Of a stretch of DNA of 64,000 bases, positions 9,306 to 18,642 are shown one piece after another; position 1 is the first letter of the stretch; every line of letters starts with the position of its first letter. The notes beneath the pieces are model-generated. The model did no database searches and was not told where the DNA came from. It saw nothing but the letters and a program-made list of their open reading frames with translations. This stretch comes from Agitococcus sp. (GTDB lineage Bacteria; Pseudomonadota; Gammaproteobacteria; Pseudomonadales; Moraxellaceae): NCBI GenBank assembly GCA_030646715.1, contig JAUSLJ010000033.1:310001-374000 (forward strand), given 5' to 3'. The position numbers and the translations under genes were made by a program.

Positions 9306-9851
9306 TTAGTCCATATGCCAAATGATTTTTAAGTCGGCCAATGTTAGCCCTTGCGTAATATGTGCTTCATCAAAAGCAATCGCATCGTAAGGTTCGTGAG
9401 TATAGCGATATGTTTTTTTGTCGGTGGCTGATTCTATTTGATAGTTGGGCTGTCCTGCCTTGCCTTCCGAAATAATACCCGTAATTCCAAAGCGCACACA
9501 AGGTAATAAGGCGGTTGGAGTTGGCGGTTGTCCCCATTTTGCTAACTCTGCAATTATATGTCGCTTATAAGATTCCGATTGTTGTTCTAGTCCGCGTAAT
9601 ATGTTCTCGCCAAGCTCAGGAGGATTGCGGTCGTTATCTCCGTTATTTTCAGGGTAAAGCTTGTGCATTATTTTTGCAATTTCAGGATTGCTGTTTATAT
9701 AGTCATCAACAATGGCTTCTAAACGTGCTTTCAATTCGATGGTTGGTGTATGTTTTATGCGTGCGGGTGGCTTAATCCAAGCAACACCTTCGTCACCCTT
9801 GATGACGATTTTAAATCCACGATACATATAATTGTGGTTTTCGCTTTTCAT
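9306..9851 (-). CDS. Uncharacterised protein (181 aa)
   Basis: Not recognised. It is hydrophilic and apparently cytoplasmic, with a helical charged middle (ELKARLEAIVDDYINSNPEIAKIMHKLYPENN) and a C-terminal part that reads like a small beta domain (YQIESATDKKTYRYTHEPYDAIAFDEAHITQGLTLADLK). GGAGA lies 7 bases before the ATG. It sits between the metallophosphoesterase gene (49 bp away) and the 131-aa unknown gene (41 bp away), all on the minus strand. Confidence 0.65.
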   Translation of the reverse strand: MKSENHNYMYRGFKIVIKGDEGVAWIKPPARIKHTPTIELKARLEAIVDDYINSNPEIAKIMHKLYPENNGDNDRNPPELGENILRGLEQQSESYKRHIIAELAKWGQPPTPTALLPCVRFGITGIISEGKAGQPNYQIESATDKKTYRYTHEPYDAIAFDEAHITQGLTLADLKIIWHMD

Positions 9852-9900
9852 TGTAATTCTCCAGTATTTAAATGCGTATCAGTTTTTTGTGAAGAAACAA

Positions 9901-10530
9901 CTATTTCAGCCACTCAATCACAATAGGCGGATTCAGTGGCAAATCTAACTCAAGCACCGAACAGGCATTAATAAACGTTGTCTCGTCATAAATGAGTTGC
10001 CCATAACTCGTATGAATATGACCAAACACATGATATTTAGGTTTGATTTCTTTTACTCGCTGTAGCAAGTCTTTACAACCGACTCGTTTTGCATCTGCTT
10101 GGTCTAAACGCTGAAAGGGTGGCGTGTGCGTAATCAAAATATCGGTGTTGGCAGGAATTTTTTGCCATTTTTCGGCTAAGGCTTCGCCTCGCGGTAAATT
10201 AAACGCCATATCAAAAAAAGCAGGTTGCCACGGGCTACCATAAAAATGAATGCCTTCAATGGTGATGGCTTCATCTTCTAAATAAGTGGCGTTATGAAAT
10301 AAAAACCAGCCGCCATTTTCTTGTACACAGACTTCGTGATTACCTGCAATCACTAATTTATGACGATGAGGCAGTGTGCCTAACCAATCGTCAAAATCTT
10401 GAATCTCGGCCAGTGTGCCGTATTCGGTCATATCGCCAGCATGAATCAAAATGTCGCCATCAGGAATGTTTAAGGCGTTATGACAGTTGTGAGTGTCGCT
10501 AATCATCACGATTTTAATGGTCTGGTTCAT
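9901..10530 (-). CDS. Calcineurin-like metallophosphoesterase
   Basis: A 209-aa cytoplasmic phosphoesterase with the complete motif set for two metal ions: SDTHN near the start, HAGD, GNHE, THTPP and a C-terminal GHIHT. The fold and length are like the UPF0046/MPPED (239AB) group, which hydrolyses small phosphodiesters; the substrate here is unknown. I chose the ATG at 10530 because AAAGAG lies 8 bases upstream; a GTG at 10539 would overlap the stop of the preceding gene and has no proper ribosome site. The near-overlap with the upstream gene suggests translational coupling. Confidence 0.85.
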   Translation of the reverse strand: MNQTIKIVMISDTHNCHNALNIPDGDILIHAGDMTEYGTLAEIQDFDDWLGTLPHRHKLVIAGNHEVCVQENGGWFLFHNATYLEDEAITIEGIHFYGSPWQPAFFDMAFNLPRGEALAEKWQKIPANTDILITHTPPFQRLDQADAKRVGCKDLLQRVKEIKPKYHVFGHIHTSYGQLIYDETTFINACSVLELDLPLNPPIVIEWLK

Positions 10531-10535
10531 AAAAA

Positions 10536-10898
10536 TCACTCTTTACATTTGTAAGACGATGCACTGTAAAACACTTTGCTGTTAGGCACTTTGACGTTGC
10601 TAGAGTGAAGTTGATAGCCGTTGTGTTCCATTGTCTGCCGCACCATTGCACCCAGCATTTGTTTTAATCGGTCAAATTGAGCTTTGTTTTCGTCACTAAC
10701 ATTGTCACGCTCAGTAATGAGCCTTTTTTGAACTAAACCTTTTTCAATAGCTAATAACGCTGGTTTGCCAACATCGCTCACTGCTTGCATCCGAGCAATA
10801 GATATAGGTTCGTTTAAAAAGTGCCAAATCTCCTGACCTTTTGCAGATTGATAAATATCGCTAAATGTCTTGGTTTGAAAGATTAAACCGTTGCCCAT
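10536..10898 (-). CDS. Uncharacterised protein (120 aa)
   Basis: Not recognised. It is mainly helical and soluble (DIYQSAKGQEIWHFLNEP, KAQFDRLKQMLGAMVRQTMEHNGY) with a C-terminal SSYKCKE. GAGGTG lies just before the ATG at 10898. It is first in the minus-strand run with the metallophosphoesterase; its TGA is 5 bases from that gene's ATG. The N-terminal 50 residues look like a possible winged-helix segment, but I cannot support a DNA-binding call. Confidence 0.65.
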   Translation of the reverse strand: MGNGLIFQTKTFSDIYQSAKGQEIWHFLNEPISIARMQAVSDVGKPALLAIEKGLVQKRLITERDNVSDENKAQFDRLKQMLGAMVRQTMEHNGYQLHSSNVKVPNSKVFYSASSYKCKE

Positions 10899-11129
10899 AA
10901 TACACCTCGTCTTTGTTTATGGGTTTAATTTAACCCAGTTAATTAGACGTGTCAATAAAATAACAAAGAATTTGTAAAAGCAATTTCGATTATCCGATTT
11001 GTGTGTCGAAGCTTACAATTGGTCACTCACCAAACCCCCTCAAAATAAACCTCCCCACCTCATAGCCCGCCACCTCATTTTGCAGGATAATCCCCCGCAA
11101 TCGTTGACATTATTATTTGGATTTTAAGA

Positions 11130-12290
11130 ATGCGTTTTTTAGGAATGTTCTGTGCTATAGGCTTATTAGCCGCCTGTACATCACCCCAAATTGTTGCGCC
11201 TACTACCACTACACCCGTTAAGCCCGAACCCATCACCGCTGTTTATAAACAAAGCGATTGGACGGCTTTACCCAATTGGCCGGGTGAACAACTCACGACG
11301 ACATGGCCGTCGTGGTTAAATTCCTGCAAAAAGCTTATTTCGCGTCCTGTATGGAAAGAAATTTGTGCCGATGCCGTGATGTTAGCGCCGCAAGACGAGG
11401 CCAGTATTCAAGCCTTTTTTGAGCAATATTTTAATCCGTGGCAAATCGAAACCAATACAGGCGTAAATACGGGTTTAGTGACGGGTTATTACGAGCCACT
11501 GTTAAAAGGCAGTCTTGCGCCTAAGGAGGGCAGTGTGCCGTTTTATGCCGTGCCCGATAACTTGCTAGTGTTGGATATGATCAAGCAATATCCTGATTTA
11601 AAAGGCAAACGCTTGCGAGGCCGTTTAGAAGGGGCAAGAACGGTGATTCCGTATTGGAGTCGTCAAGAAATTGCCGAAGGTAAAATGGCCAATAACGCAA
11701 AAGTCTTGGCATGGGCAGATGATGCCGTCGAAGCCTTTTTTATGGAAGTGCAAGGCTCAGGACGAATTCAATTAGAAGACGGCAGTTTAGTACGTTTAGG
11801 TTACGCCGACCAAAATGGCTACCCCTATAAATCCATTGGCAAATGGTTAATTGAGCAAGGTGAGTTGACGGCGGATAAAGCGTCGATGCAAAGTATTCAA
11901 GCATGGGCAAAAGCCAATCCACAACGCTTGCAAGAAATGTTAAATGCCAATCCGAGCGTGGTGTTTTTCCGTCTTCTGACAGGCAACGAAGGGCCTATTG
12001 GCGCGTTAAATGTGCCATTGACGGATGAAGCCAGTGCCGCCGTTGACCCTAAATTTGTGCCCTTAGGCAGCCCGATTTATTTATCGACCACTCGCCCAAA
12101 CGATAATGCCCCGCTAAACCGTTTAATTCAGGCACAAGATACAGGCGGCGCGATTGCAGGGCCGATTCGCGTTGATTATTTTTGGGGTTTTGGTGCCGCC
12201 GCAGGGCAATTGGCAGGGCGCATGAAGCAGAAAGGCCAAGTTTGGGTGTTATGGCCTAAAGGTCAAGAATTGCCGAAAACCTCACTGTAG
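11130..12290 (+). CDS. mltA: Membrane-bound lytic murein transglycosylase A
   Basis: Cleaves the MurNAc-GlcNAc glycosidic bond of peptidoglycan with 1,6-anhydro ring formation, from the inner face of the outer membrane. The 386-aa precursor has a lipoprotein signal ending LLAAC (Cys16). The MltA barrel domain shows VTGYYEPLLKGS and GRLEGARTVIPYWSR. The C-terminal 3D domain shows AQDTGGAIAGPIRVDYFWGFG, with the catalytic Asp in QDTGG (about 336). It stands as a single gene, with hairpin repeats on the downstream side. Confidence 0.95.
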   Translation: MRFLGMFCAIGLLAACTSPQIVAPTTTTPVKPEPITAVYKQSDWTALPNWPGEQLTTTWPSWLNSCKKLISRPVWKEICADAVMLAPQDEASIQAFFEQYFNPWQIETNTGVNTGLVTGYYEPLLKGSLAPKEGSVPFYAVPDNLLVLDMIKQYPDLKGKRLRGRLEGARTVIPYWSRQEIAEGKMANNAKVLAWADDAVEAFFMEVQGSGRIQLEDGSLVRLGYADQNGYPYKSIGKWLIEQGELTADKASMQSIQAWAKANPQRLQEMLNANPSVVFFRLLTGNEGPIGALNVPLTDEASAAVDPKFVPLGSPIYLSTTRPNDNAPLNRLIQAQDTGGAIAGPIRVDYFWGFGAAAGQLAGRMKQKGQVWVLWPKGQELPKTSL

Positions 12291-12297
12291 ATGCAAG

Positions 12298-12315
12298 GGG
12301 CGAATTTATTCGCCC
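12298..12315. repeat. GGGCGAA/TTCGCCC hairpin after mltA
   Basis: A perfect 7-bp stem with a TTTA loop lies just after the mltA stop. There is no T-run, so it is weak as a terminator. The stem sequence is the same as that of the terminator at 55314-55339 and similar to the hairpins at 44445-44501. Confidence 0.45.
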
Positions 12316-12358
12316 ATGAGTCACAAGTTTAAGAGTTGTTGATGTTTTGGGTTGAGAT

Positions 12359-12462
12359 GCTTCCCCCTTTGGAAAAGGGGGATTGAGGGGGATTTTATCG
12401 TTATGGCAAAGCTAGTTCGGAAAATCTCCCCTAACCCCTCTTTGCTCAAGAGGGGAACTTCA
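12359..12462. repeat. Two facing copies of the CCCCTCTTT...AAAGAGGGG repeat
   Basis: A left copy (about 12360-12396, CCCCCTTT..AAAGGGGGATTGAGGGGGATTTT) and a right copy in the opposite direction (about 12423-12459, AAAATCTCCCCTAACCCCTC...GAGGGG) form a long imperfect inverted repeat. Further single copies are at 39505-39538 and 47551-47586. The element consists of a small hairpin plus a conserved (A/T)AGGGGAGATTT tail. It is non-coding, REP- or MITE-like. Confidence 0.65.
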
Positions 12463-12535
12463 GCTTTTTTTATGACTCTCGTGAACATCAACAGCATCTA
12501 CACATTTAAAACTGCCCCTATAGGAAATTTTAGCA

Positions 12536-14719
12536 ATGACTGCTTCTTTACAAAGTCGTGCTTTAGCAACGCTGTCGCGTATTTTTGGCTATGATCAATT
12601 TCGTGGTCAACAACAACAAGTCATTCTGACCGTAGCCGAAGGCAATAATGCTTTAGTATTAATGCCAACAGGCGGCGGTAAGAGTGTTTGTTATCAAATC
12701 CCGTCGTTATTGCGTGACGGTGTCGGTATTGTCGTTTCGCCATTGATAGCCTTGATGAAAGATCAAGTTGATACCTTACGCGAGTTAGGGGTTAAGTCGG
12801 CGTTTTTGAATAGTTCCTTGCCTATTTCCGAGCAACGCGCCGTTGAGCAATCATTATTAAACGGCGAACTAGATTTACTGTATGTTGCGCCCGAACGTCT
12901 GTTAACTGACGGTTTTTTGCGCCTGCTTTCCCAAGTACAGATTGCGTTATTTGCCATTGATGAAGCGCATTGTGTCAGCCAATGGGGGCATGATTTTCGT
13001 CCTGAATATCAAAAGTTAGGAATTTTAGCTGAGCGTTTTCCGCATATTCCACGTGTCGCGTTAACGGCAACGGCGGATGAGCGGACACGCACCGATATTA
13101 TCGCCGTTTTACAGCTCGCCAATGCGCCCGTGTTTATTTCTAGTTTTGACCGCCCGAATATTTATTATCACATTGTCGAAAAAGATAATGGCCGTCAGCA
13201 GTTATTGGATTTTGTTCATCAACAAGCCGAAGGTTCAGCAGGTATTGTCTATTGCCTGTCACGCAAAAGAGTCGAAGAAACAGCGTTATTTTTGCAAAGT
13301 AAAAACTTTCCTGCGTTGGCCTATCATGCAGGATTACCCGCCGCCGAACGTGCGCGCGTGCAAGACGAATTTCTGCTCGAAGAAGGGCGTATTGTTTGTG
13401 CAACCGTGGCTTTTGGCATGGGTATAGATAAACCGAATGTCCGTTTTGTCGCTCATGTCGATTTGCCTAAATCGTTGGAAGGCTATTATCAAGAAACAGG
13501 ACGCGCAGGGCGTGATGGTTTGCCATCAACGGCATGGATGACCTATGGCTTGGCCGATTTAATTTCGGTGCGCCGGATGTTGGCACAATCGGAAGCCCCG
13601 CCCGAAGTCAAACGTGTGGAGTCCGCAAAGTTAGACGCACTGTTAGCCTATTGTGAAACTGCCCGTTGCCGCCGACAAGTATTACTTCAATATTTTGGCG
13701 AAACACGGCCTGAGCCTTGTGGCCATTGTGATATTTGTCGTCAACCACCGAAAACATGGGATGCTACCATCGCCGCCCAAAAAGCCTTATCGGCCGCCAT
13801 TCGTACAGGTAATCGTTTTGGTGCAGCGCATTTAAGCGATGTGTTATTAGGTGTAGATAACGAAAAAATCAAACAATTCGGCCACGACCAATTGCCCACT
13901 TATGGTGTCGGTAAAGAATTAACAGAAAGCGCATGGCGTAATGTCTTTAGACAGCTTGTTGCGCTGGGTTATTTATTGCCTGATGACGATGGTTATGGCG
14001 GTTTAGCCTGTAGTGATAAAGGCCGATTGTTTTTAAAATGTGGCGAGCGTTTGCAGTTGCGTGAGCAAGCTCCTCCTAAAGTTAAAACGGCGCGTAAAGA
14101 CCGAAACCTTAAAATTGTCAGTGACTTGCCGCCCTTTGCCCAGAGGCGTTTTGATGCCTTACGCGTATTGCGTTTAACGCTGGCGCACGCTCAAAGTGTA
14201 CCGCCGTATATTATTTTCAATGATTCGACTTTACGCGATATGGCGATTATTGACCCAACTACTGCAACCGAGTTTTTAGCCATTAGTGGCGTCGGCGAAC
14301 AAAAATTAGCACGTTATGGTGAAGCGTTTTTAGCACGTTTAGCGGAAGTACGAGATTTAGAGGATGGTGTCAGTTTGCCCTATGTTGAACCCGCTAAAGA
14401 AAAGGAAAAGATTGATACCGTTGATGCCACGTTTAATTTACTCACGAAAGGCTTAAATCGCGCGCAAATTGCCGAAAAGCGTGGTTTATCGGTAGAAACG
14501 ATTGGCGGGCATTTACTCAAATTGTATCAAGCGGGTCGAATTACCTTGGCGCATTCCTTATATTTAAATGAGGAAGAAGTAGAGGAAATTAAGCTCATGT
14601 GCCAAAAACTAGGGATTGTCCCTAAACAAACAGCAACTAAAGCTTTGAAAGAAGCCTTGGGTAATCGTTTTGGTTACGCCGATCTGAATATGGTGTTGTG
14701 GATGAGTGGTGAGTATTAA
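12536..14719 (+). CDS. recQ: ATP-dependent DNA helicase RecQ
   Basis: A 3'-5' superfamily 2 DNA helicase for recombination and repair. Motif I is PTGGGKS (44-50), motif II is DEAH (142-145), followed by the aromatic-rich [14 protein letters not shown] loop, then motif [12 protein letters not shown]. The RecQ zinc site is CETARCRRQ...CGHCDIC. The winged-helix and HRDC domains follow ([20 protein letters not shown]). At 727 aa it is longer than E. coli RecQ (about 610) because of a C-terminal helix-turn-helix region ([25 protein letters not shown]...) seen in some RecQ proteins. The TAGGAAA about 10 bases before the ATG supports this start. Confidence 0.96.
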   Translation: MTASLQSRALATLSRIFGYDQFRGQQQQVILTVAEGNNALVLMPTGGGKSVCYQIPSLLRDGVGIVVSPLIALMKDQVDTLRELGVKSAFLNSSLPISEQRAVEQSLLNGELDLLYVAPERLLTDGFLRLLSQVQIALFAIDEAHCVSQWGHDFRPEYQKLGILAERFPHIPRVALTATADERTRTDIIAVLQLANAPVFISSFDRPNIYYHIVEKDNGRQQLLDFVHQQAEGSAGIVYCLSRKRVEETALFLQSKNFPALAYHAGLPAAERARVQDEFLLEEGRIVCATVAFGMGIDKPNVRFVAHVDLPKSLEGYYQETGRAGRDGLPSTAWMTYGLADLISVRRMLAQSEAPPEVKRVESAKLDALLAYCETARCRRQVLLQYFGETRPEPCGHCDICRQPPKTWDATIAAQKALSAAIRTGNRFGAAHLSDVLLGVDNEKIKQFGHDQLPTYGVGKELTESAWRNVFRQLVALGYLLPDDDGYGGLACSDKGRLFLKCGERLQLREQAPPKVKTARKDRNLKIVSDLPPFAQRRFDALRVLRLTLAHAQSVPPYIIFNDSTLRDMAIIDPTTATEFLAISGVGEQKLARYGEAFLARLAEVRDLEDGVSLPYVEPAKEKEKIDTVDATFNLLTKGLNRAQIAEKRGLSVETIGGHLLKLYQAGRITLAHSLYLNEEEVEEIKLMCQKLGIVPKQTATKALKEALGNRFGYADLNMVLWMSGEY

Positions 14720-14826
14720 TTTAGCGGTGGATTTAAACGTTGCTCATCACCTCGTGATTAGCATATAACGTATAAGAAATAGGCAGCAACAAGTACCTTT
14801 GCAGAAGTTTCACGTTCGTGGTGATT

Positions 14827-14868
14827 CTGAGCCTGTCGAAGAATCGAACCACCCTTCGACAAGCTCAG
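14827..14868. repeat. CTGAGC(C/T)TGTCGAAG hairpin
   Basis: Inverted repeat of 15 bp with one mismatch (14827-14841 and 14854-14868), in the gap between recQ and the hydrolase gene. It is the widespread CTGAGCCTGTCGAAG...CTTCGACAAGCTCAG type. One arm recurs exactly at 40840-40854. Confidence 0.6.
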
Positions 14869-14932
14869 GGTGAACGGAAAATATAAACAATGAGTACTTA
14901 ATCATTAAAACAACAAATAAAAGGAGCGCATC

Positions 14933-15703
14933 ATGTCCGAAACTGTCTTTATGATTCATGGTATGTGGGGTGGCTCATGGTATTGGCAAAATTATAAAAA
15001 CTACCTAGAGGCCAGAGGCTATCGCTGTATCACCAGTACTTTGCGTTACCATGAAGTCAGTCCGAAAGATGCGCCACATCCGCAATTAGGCACAACCAGT
15101 CTGTTAGATTATGCCGATGATTTAGAAAAGGAAATTCGCGCGTTAGGTGTGAAGCCCATTATTATGGGGCATTCGATGGGCGGATTATTAGCACAGATGT
15201 TGGCTGCTAGAGGCTTGGCAAAAGCAGTGGTGTTACTCGCACCAGCATCTCCCGCAGGTATTTTGGCATTAACGCCTTCAGTGATTAAAAGCTTTTGGTC
15301 GGTGATGACGGTATGGCAGTTTTGGAAAAAGCCCATGCGTTTGAGTTTTGATGACGCGGTGTATGCCATGCTCCATTTATTGCCTATTGAACAGCAACAT
15401 CAAGCCTATTCCCATTTTGTCTATGAGTCAGGGCAAGCAGCCTTCGAAATTGGTTATTGGTTGTTGGATGCTAAACACGCGACACGCGTAGAAACCGAAA
15501 AAGTCACTTGCCCCGTTTTAGTATTGGCAGGGACAGAAGACCGTATTACGCCGTTATATGTGCAACGCAAAATTGCCGATAAATATAAAACCTTAGCCAC
15601 CTATCGCGAGTTTCCCGATCACGCTCATTGGTTGATTGCCGAGAAAGGTTGGGAAGGTATTGTGAGTTATGCTGATGATTGGATGCGGGATTTGAATGTT
15701 TAG
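14933..15703 (+). CDS. Alpha/beta hydrolase
   Basis: A 256-aa single-domain serine hydrolase, probably cytoplasmic. The N-terminal FMIHGMWGGSWYW supplies the oxyanion hole, GHSMGG the nucleophile (Ser about 82), LAGTEDRITP the acid and DHAHWL the catalytic His. This is the pattern of the lysophospholipase/haloalkane-dehalogenase-like family, but the substrate cannot be told. AAAGGAG lies 8 bases before the ATG. A strong terminator shared with efp follows it. Confidence 0.88.
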   Translation: MSETVFMIHGMWGGSWYWQNYKNYLEARGYRCITSTLRYHEVSPKDAPHPQLGTTSLLDYADDLEKEIRALGVKPIIMGHSMGGLLAQMLAARGLAKAVVLLAPASPAGILALTPSVIKSFWSVMTVWQFWKKPMRLSFDDAVYAMLHLLPIEQQHQAYSHFVYESGQAAFEIGYWLLDAKHATRVETEKVTCPVLVLAGTEDRITPLYVQRKIADKYKTLATYREFPDHAHWLIAEKGWEGIVSYADDWMRDLNV

Positions 15704-15718
15704 TGGTGTTTGCTCAAT

Positions 15719-15747
15719 AAAAAAGGCATCTTTCGATGCCTTTTTTA
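15719..15747. terminator. Bidirectional intrinsic terminator
   Basis: A perfect 12-bp stem AAAAAAGGCATC / GATGCCTTTTTT with a 4-base TTTC loop lies between the converging hydrolase and efp genes. The A-run and T-run make it a rho-independent terminator in both directions. Confidence 0.92.
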
Positions 15748-15765
15748 TCACCACCACCTAAAGGA

Positions 15766-16332
15766 TTAACCCTTAGCGCGTGATTTGAATTCGCCAGTAC
15801 GGGAATCAATTTCGATGCGCTCACCGATTTCGATAAACGCAGCAACTTGCAACTCATAACCGTTAGCTAAAGTAGCCACTTTCATCACTTTACCTGATGT
15901 ATCGCCTTTAGCGGCAGGTTCGGTGTAAGAAACAGTACGAATAATGGTGTTTGGCAATTCAACTGAAATCGCTTTGTCGTTGTAAAACACGGCTTCACAG
16001 ACTTCTTCCATGCCTTCTTCAATAAACGCAGCGGAGTCGCCTAAGTTTTCTTTTTCAATTTCGTACTGCTCGAAGTTTTCATCCATAAACACGTACATTG
16101 GGTCATTAAAGTACGAATAAGTCACTGCTTTTTTGTCGAGGATAACAACGTCAAACTTTTCGTCAGCTTTGTAAACAGTTTCAGTCATTGAACCATTTAA
16201 CAAGCTACGCAATTTCATTTTTACAACAGCCGAGTTACGGCCAGATTTATTGTATTCAGCTTTAATGACGACAGTTGGTTCTGTACCAGCCATAAAGACA
16301 TTACCAGCGCGGAGTTCTTGAGCGGTTTTCAT
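15766..16332 (-). CDS. efp: Elongation factor P (EarP/Arg32 type)
   Basis: EF-P binds ribosomes stalled at polyproline stretches and promotes peptide bond formation. The 188-aa protein has the three-domain EF-P layout and the C-terminal [14 protein letters not shown] signature. At the tip of domain I it reads NKSGRNSAV, with Arg at position 32. In E. coli a Lys at the equivalent position is beta-lysylated. Arg32 marks the class rhamnosylated by EarP, whose gene is 60 bp upstream on the same strand. No EpmA/EpmB genes are present in the window. Confidence 0.97.
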   Translation of the reverse strand: MKTAQELRAGNVFMAGTEPTVVIKAEYNKSGRNSAVVKMKLRSLLNGSMTETVYKADEKFDVVILDKKAVTYSYFNDPMYVFMDENFEQYEIEKENLGDSAAFIEEGMEEVCEAVFYNDKAISVELPNTIIRTVSYTEPAAKGDTSGKVMKVATLANGYELQVAAFIEIGERIEIDSRTGEFKSRAKG

Positions 16333-16392
16333 CGGAGTTCACAATCATAAAATTTGAAAGGCGGCATTTTACCTCAGCCGCATGAAAAAGCA

Positions 16393-17532
16393 TCACTGTT
16401 TACGACAAAATTCTATCAGTCTTGCGGCAAGATCAGGCTGTTGGCTCAGTTTTTCGCTCAAAAGCTGCATAATTGGCTGTGCTGACAGCATATATGGCCA
16501 ATGTGTCCGCCAAAAATCGACTGATTCATCACCCCGATTCCATCCTTGTTGGGCTTCTAAATAATATTCAACATCATGGGGCGATACGTTTTTTAACACC
16601 TTAAGCCATGCATCAAGCTTTGGCCAATGGGCATTTTCTTCTTGCGGATAGATATGCCATAACAAAGGCCGTGCTGCCCAATGACCGCGAATAAACGAGT
16701 CTTCACCGCGCACCATGTTGACATCGCACGCCCATAATAATTGGTCATATTGACTTGGGCTTAAAAACGGTAATACAGCAATGGTTAATGAGCCGATGGT
16801 GATGCAATCGCCCGCTTTGAGGTTTTGCTTTGACCATGCGGTAACATTAGCTAAAACACGGCCTTCAGGAACAGCTAAAAAGCTATGATCCGTTTGAAGG
16901 GTTAATACTTCTAAGAGTGCAGGAACTGCGTTGTTTTCATAAGCGAATAACGATAGCCGATAGTCGGCAGTCGTCGCTTGGGCATAGCCCAAAGACTGCC
17001 AAAAGTGCATTTGTGCGTTTGTATCTTGTTGAAAAGTATCACGAGCGATTAATAAATCAGACTCGCGTAATAAACCACCACCACGCTCATCAAAACTAGG
17101 AAAGAAAAATGTTTGTTTTAAGGGCAGTGTTGGATGTGGTGAGCTTAAGCCATGACAACCTAACGTCCACGATTCTGCCGATAAATAGTCTAAATTGAGC
17201 CAAATCGGTTTGATGGCTTGTGTTGCCATTGCCTGTAAAAACGATTCAGGTAAACGACAGGCAAAACCTTCAATCACGACATCATAAGGTTGAATAGACG
17301 TAGGAAAGTTGTCTTTCGGCCAATAGCAGATTTCTATTTTTTGACAATATTGGCTGGAGAGATGAAGAGCAAGTGTAGGTTCAAGCTTGGCAAAGCTGAC
17401 TAAATCATCGACCCATAAGCGCACGGTGAGCTGATATTCTTGCTGGAGTTGTTTAGCTAAACGCCAACACACACCAATGTCGCCAAAGTTGTCGATGACG
17501 GTGCAAAATATATCGACGCTTTGTCTGTCCAT
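16393..17532 (-). CDS. earP: EF-P arginine rhamnosyltransferase EarP
   Basis: Transfers rhamnose from dTDP-rhamnose to Arg32 of EF-P, activating it. The protein is 379 aa and GT-B-like. The N-terminal motif FCTVIDNFGDIGVCWRLA has the two conserved Asp (about 14 and 18), and the C-terminal MVRGEDSFIRGHWAARP holds the conserved Glu-Asp pair. These match the catalytic and sugar-nucleotide residues known from Pseudomonas and Neisseria EarP. The ATG abuts the TAA of rlmA directly, and efp follows, so rlmA-earP-efp looks like one operon. The dTDP-rhamnose genes must lie elsewhere. Confidence 0.96.
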   Translation of the reverse strand: MDRQSVDIFCTVIDNFGDIGVCWRLAKQLQQEYQLTVRLWVDDLVSFAKLEPTLALHLSSQYCQKIEICYWPKDNFPTSIQPYDVVIEGFACRLPESFLQAMATQAIKPIWLNLDYLSAESWTLGCHGLSSPHPTLPLKQTFFFPSFDERGGGLLRESDLLIARDTFQQDTNAQMHFWQSLGYAQATTADYRLSLFAYENNAVPALLEVLTLQTDHSFLAVPEGRVLANVTAWSKQNLKAGDCITIGSLTIAVLPFLSPSQYDQLLWACDVNMVRGEDSFIRGHWAARPLLWHIYPQEENAHWPKLDAWLKVLKNVSPHDVEYYLEAQQGWNRGDESVDFWRTHWPYMLSAQPIMQLLSEKLSQQPDLAARLIEFCRKQ

Positions 17533-18336
17533 TTAATGCTTTCTCAACAACATCAAACTAAAAGCAGCTGTAGTATTAAAGTCACTATGATTTTCTAGGG
17601 CTAAACGACGTTCAGGATGCGCTTTCCAGACATAAGGTGTCATGGCTAATAATTGTTTAAGTGCTTGTTGCGGTAGCTGTAAGTCAAAACGTAAATCCTG
17701 TTGCTGTTGCAAAGTAAAATGCGGGCTTAATTCTTCTAAAAATTTATCGGGATGATGAGCGCGCACTTCACCAAATAAGGCTTCGCGGACTGTCCATAAA
17801 TGGGTGTCAGCTGCTCTTATCACTAAGACATGACCTACTGGTTTAATCACGCGAGCCATTTCAGCAACAGGAATCGGGCTAAATAAACTGGTGGCCACAT
17901 CGATGCTATGATCAGCCACAGGTAATAGTGCACTACTAGCAACTAACCATGTCATATTTGGATGTTTTTTGGCGGCTAATTGAATGGCGGGTTTGGCAAT
18001 GTCTAAGCCAATAATGTCTGCAACAATATGGCTGAAGGCTTGGGTGTAATAACCTTCACCACAGCCAATATCCAATAAGCTCTTTGCATTTAAGGGGGTA
18101 ATTAACTGGCTTGCTGCGTTACATAGTGGTTGATAATAGCCTGCTTGTAAAAACTCGCGTCGGGCTTTGACCATTTCAGGATTGTCACCAGGCTCTTTAG
18201 ACTTCTTTTGTTGCACGAGCAGTAAATTAACATAGCCTTCTTTGGCTATATCAAAGCTATGGCCATTGGCACAGCGTTGGCTTTTATTTTCGAGCGTTAA
18301 TGGGGTGCGGCAGAGAGGACAAATGAGCGTAGGCAT
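17533..18336 (-). CDS. rlmA: 23S rRNA (guanine-N1)-methyltransferase RlmA
   Basis: A SAM-dependent methyltransferase of 267 aa with the RlmA layout. An N-terminal zinc finger (CPLCRTPL...CANGHSFD) precedes a Rossmann domain with LLDIGCGEGYYTQAF as the SAM-binding motif I. The RlmA-type KKSKEPGDNPEMVKARREFL segment lies between them. It is expected to methylate G745 in helix 35 of 23S rRNA. It is first in the apparent operon with earP and efp, grouping two translation-related modification enzymes with EF-P. Confidence 0.92.
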   Translation of the reverse strand: MPTLICPLCRTPLTLENKSQRCANGHSFDIAKEGYVNLLLVQQKKSKEPGDNPEMVKARREFLQAGYYQPLCNAASQLITPLNAKSLLDIGCGEGYYTQAFSHIVADIIGLDIAKPAIQLAAKKHPNMTWLVASSALLPVADHSIDVATSLFSPIPVAEMARVIKPVGHVLVIRAADTHLWTVREALFGEVRAHHPDKFLEELSPHFTLQQQQDLRFDLQLPQQALKQLLAMTPYVWKAHPERRLALENHSDFNTTAAFSLMLLRKH

Positions 18337-18642
18337 GGCGAAAGCAAGTACAGATAAAAGAGGAGATGTATTTTATGGTAAAGTTGGGCTATTGCCTTAT
18401 TATTTTTTAAGTGTTGATTAAACAAGATTTGGTATGTGCTTTGCTGGTTTAAGATTTTATCTCAAGATTGTTTTGCCGCTGCCTTCCGCAGGCCTTACTT
18501 TTGTTTAGGCAAAAGTAAGCAAAACCATGTGTGGCGCAAAACTCGCCATCCATGGCTCAAACAGTTGCGCCACCGCATCCCTGCAAAGAAAAAATCAACA
18601 GCAATATAAAGTTGGATTTTGGCTTACATTCGAGTAATTCCC
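18337..18642. repeat. Intergenic region with a CTTACTTTTG...CAAAAGTAAG hairpin
   Basis: The gap between the divergent rlmA and DUF692 genes holds a perfect 10-bp stem (18494-18503 and 18510-18519, loop TTTAGG). It is followed by GCAAAACCATG and a GTGGCGCAAAACTCGCC stretch that is echoed by TTGCGCCACCGC at 18566-18577. This is like the common bacterial CTTACTTTTGTTTAGGCAAAAGTAAG repeats found near gene ends. I see no gene in this stretch. Promoters for both flanking genes must be here, but none is clear. Confidence 0.55.

Noticed and set aside
12352-12594. 80-aa open frame upstream of recQ (MRCFPLWKRGIEGDF...)
   Set aside because: It is built from the two facing GGGGAG repeats and overlaps the recQ start; no ribosome site and no protein-like composition.
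13077-13427. 116-aa open frame inside recQ
   Set aside because: An out-of-frame shadow of the RecQ helicase motifs; the recQ frame is clearly the coding one.
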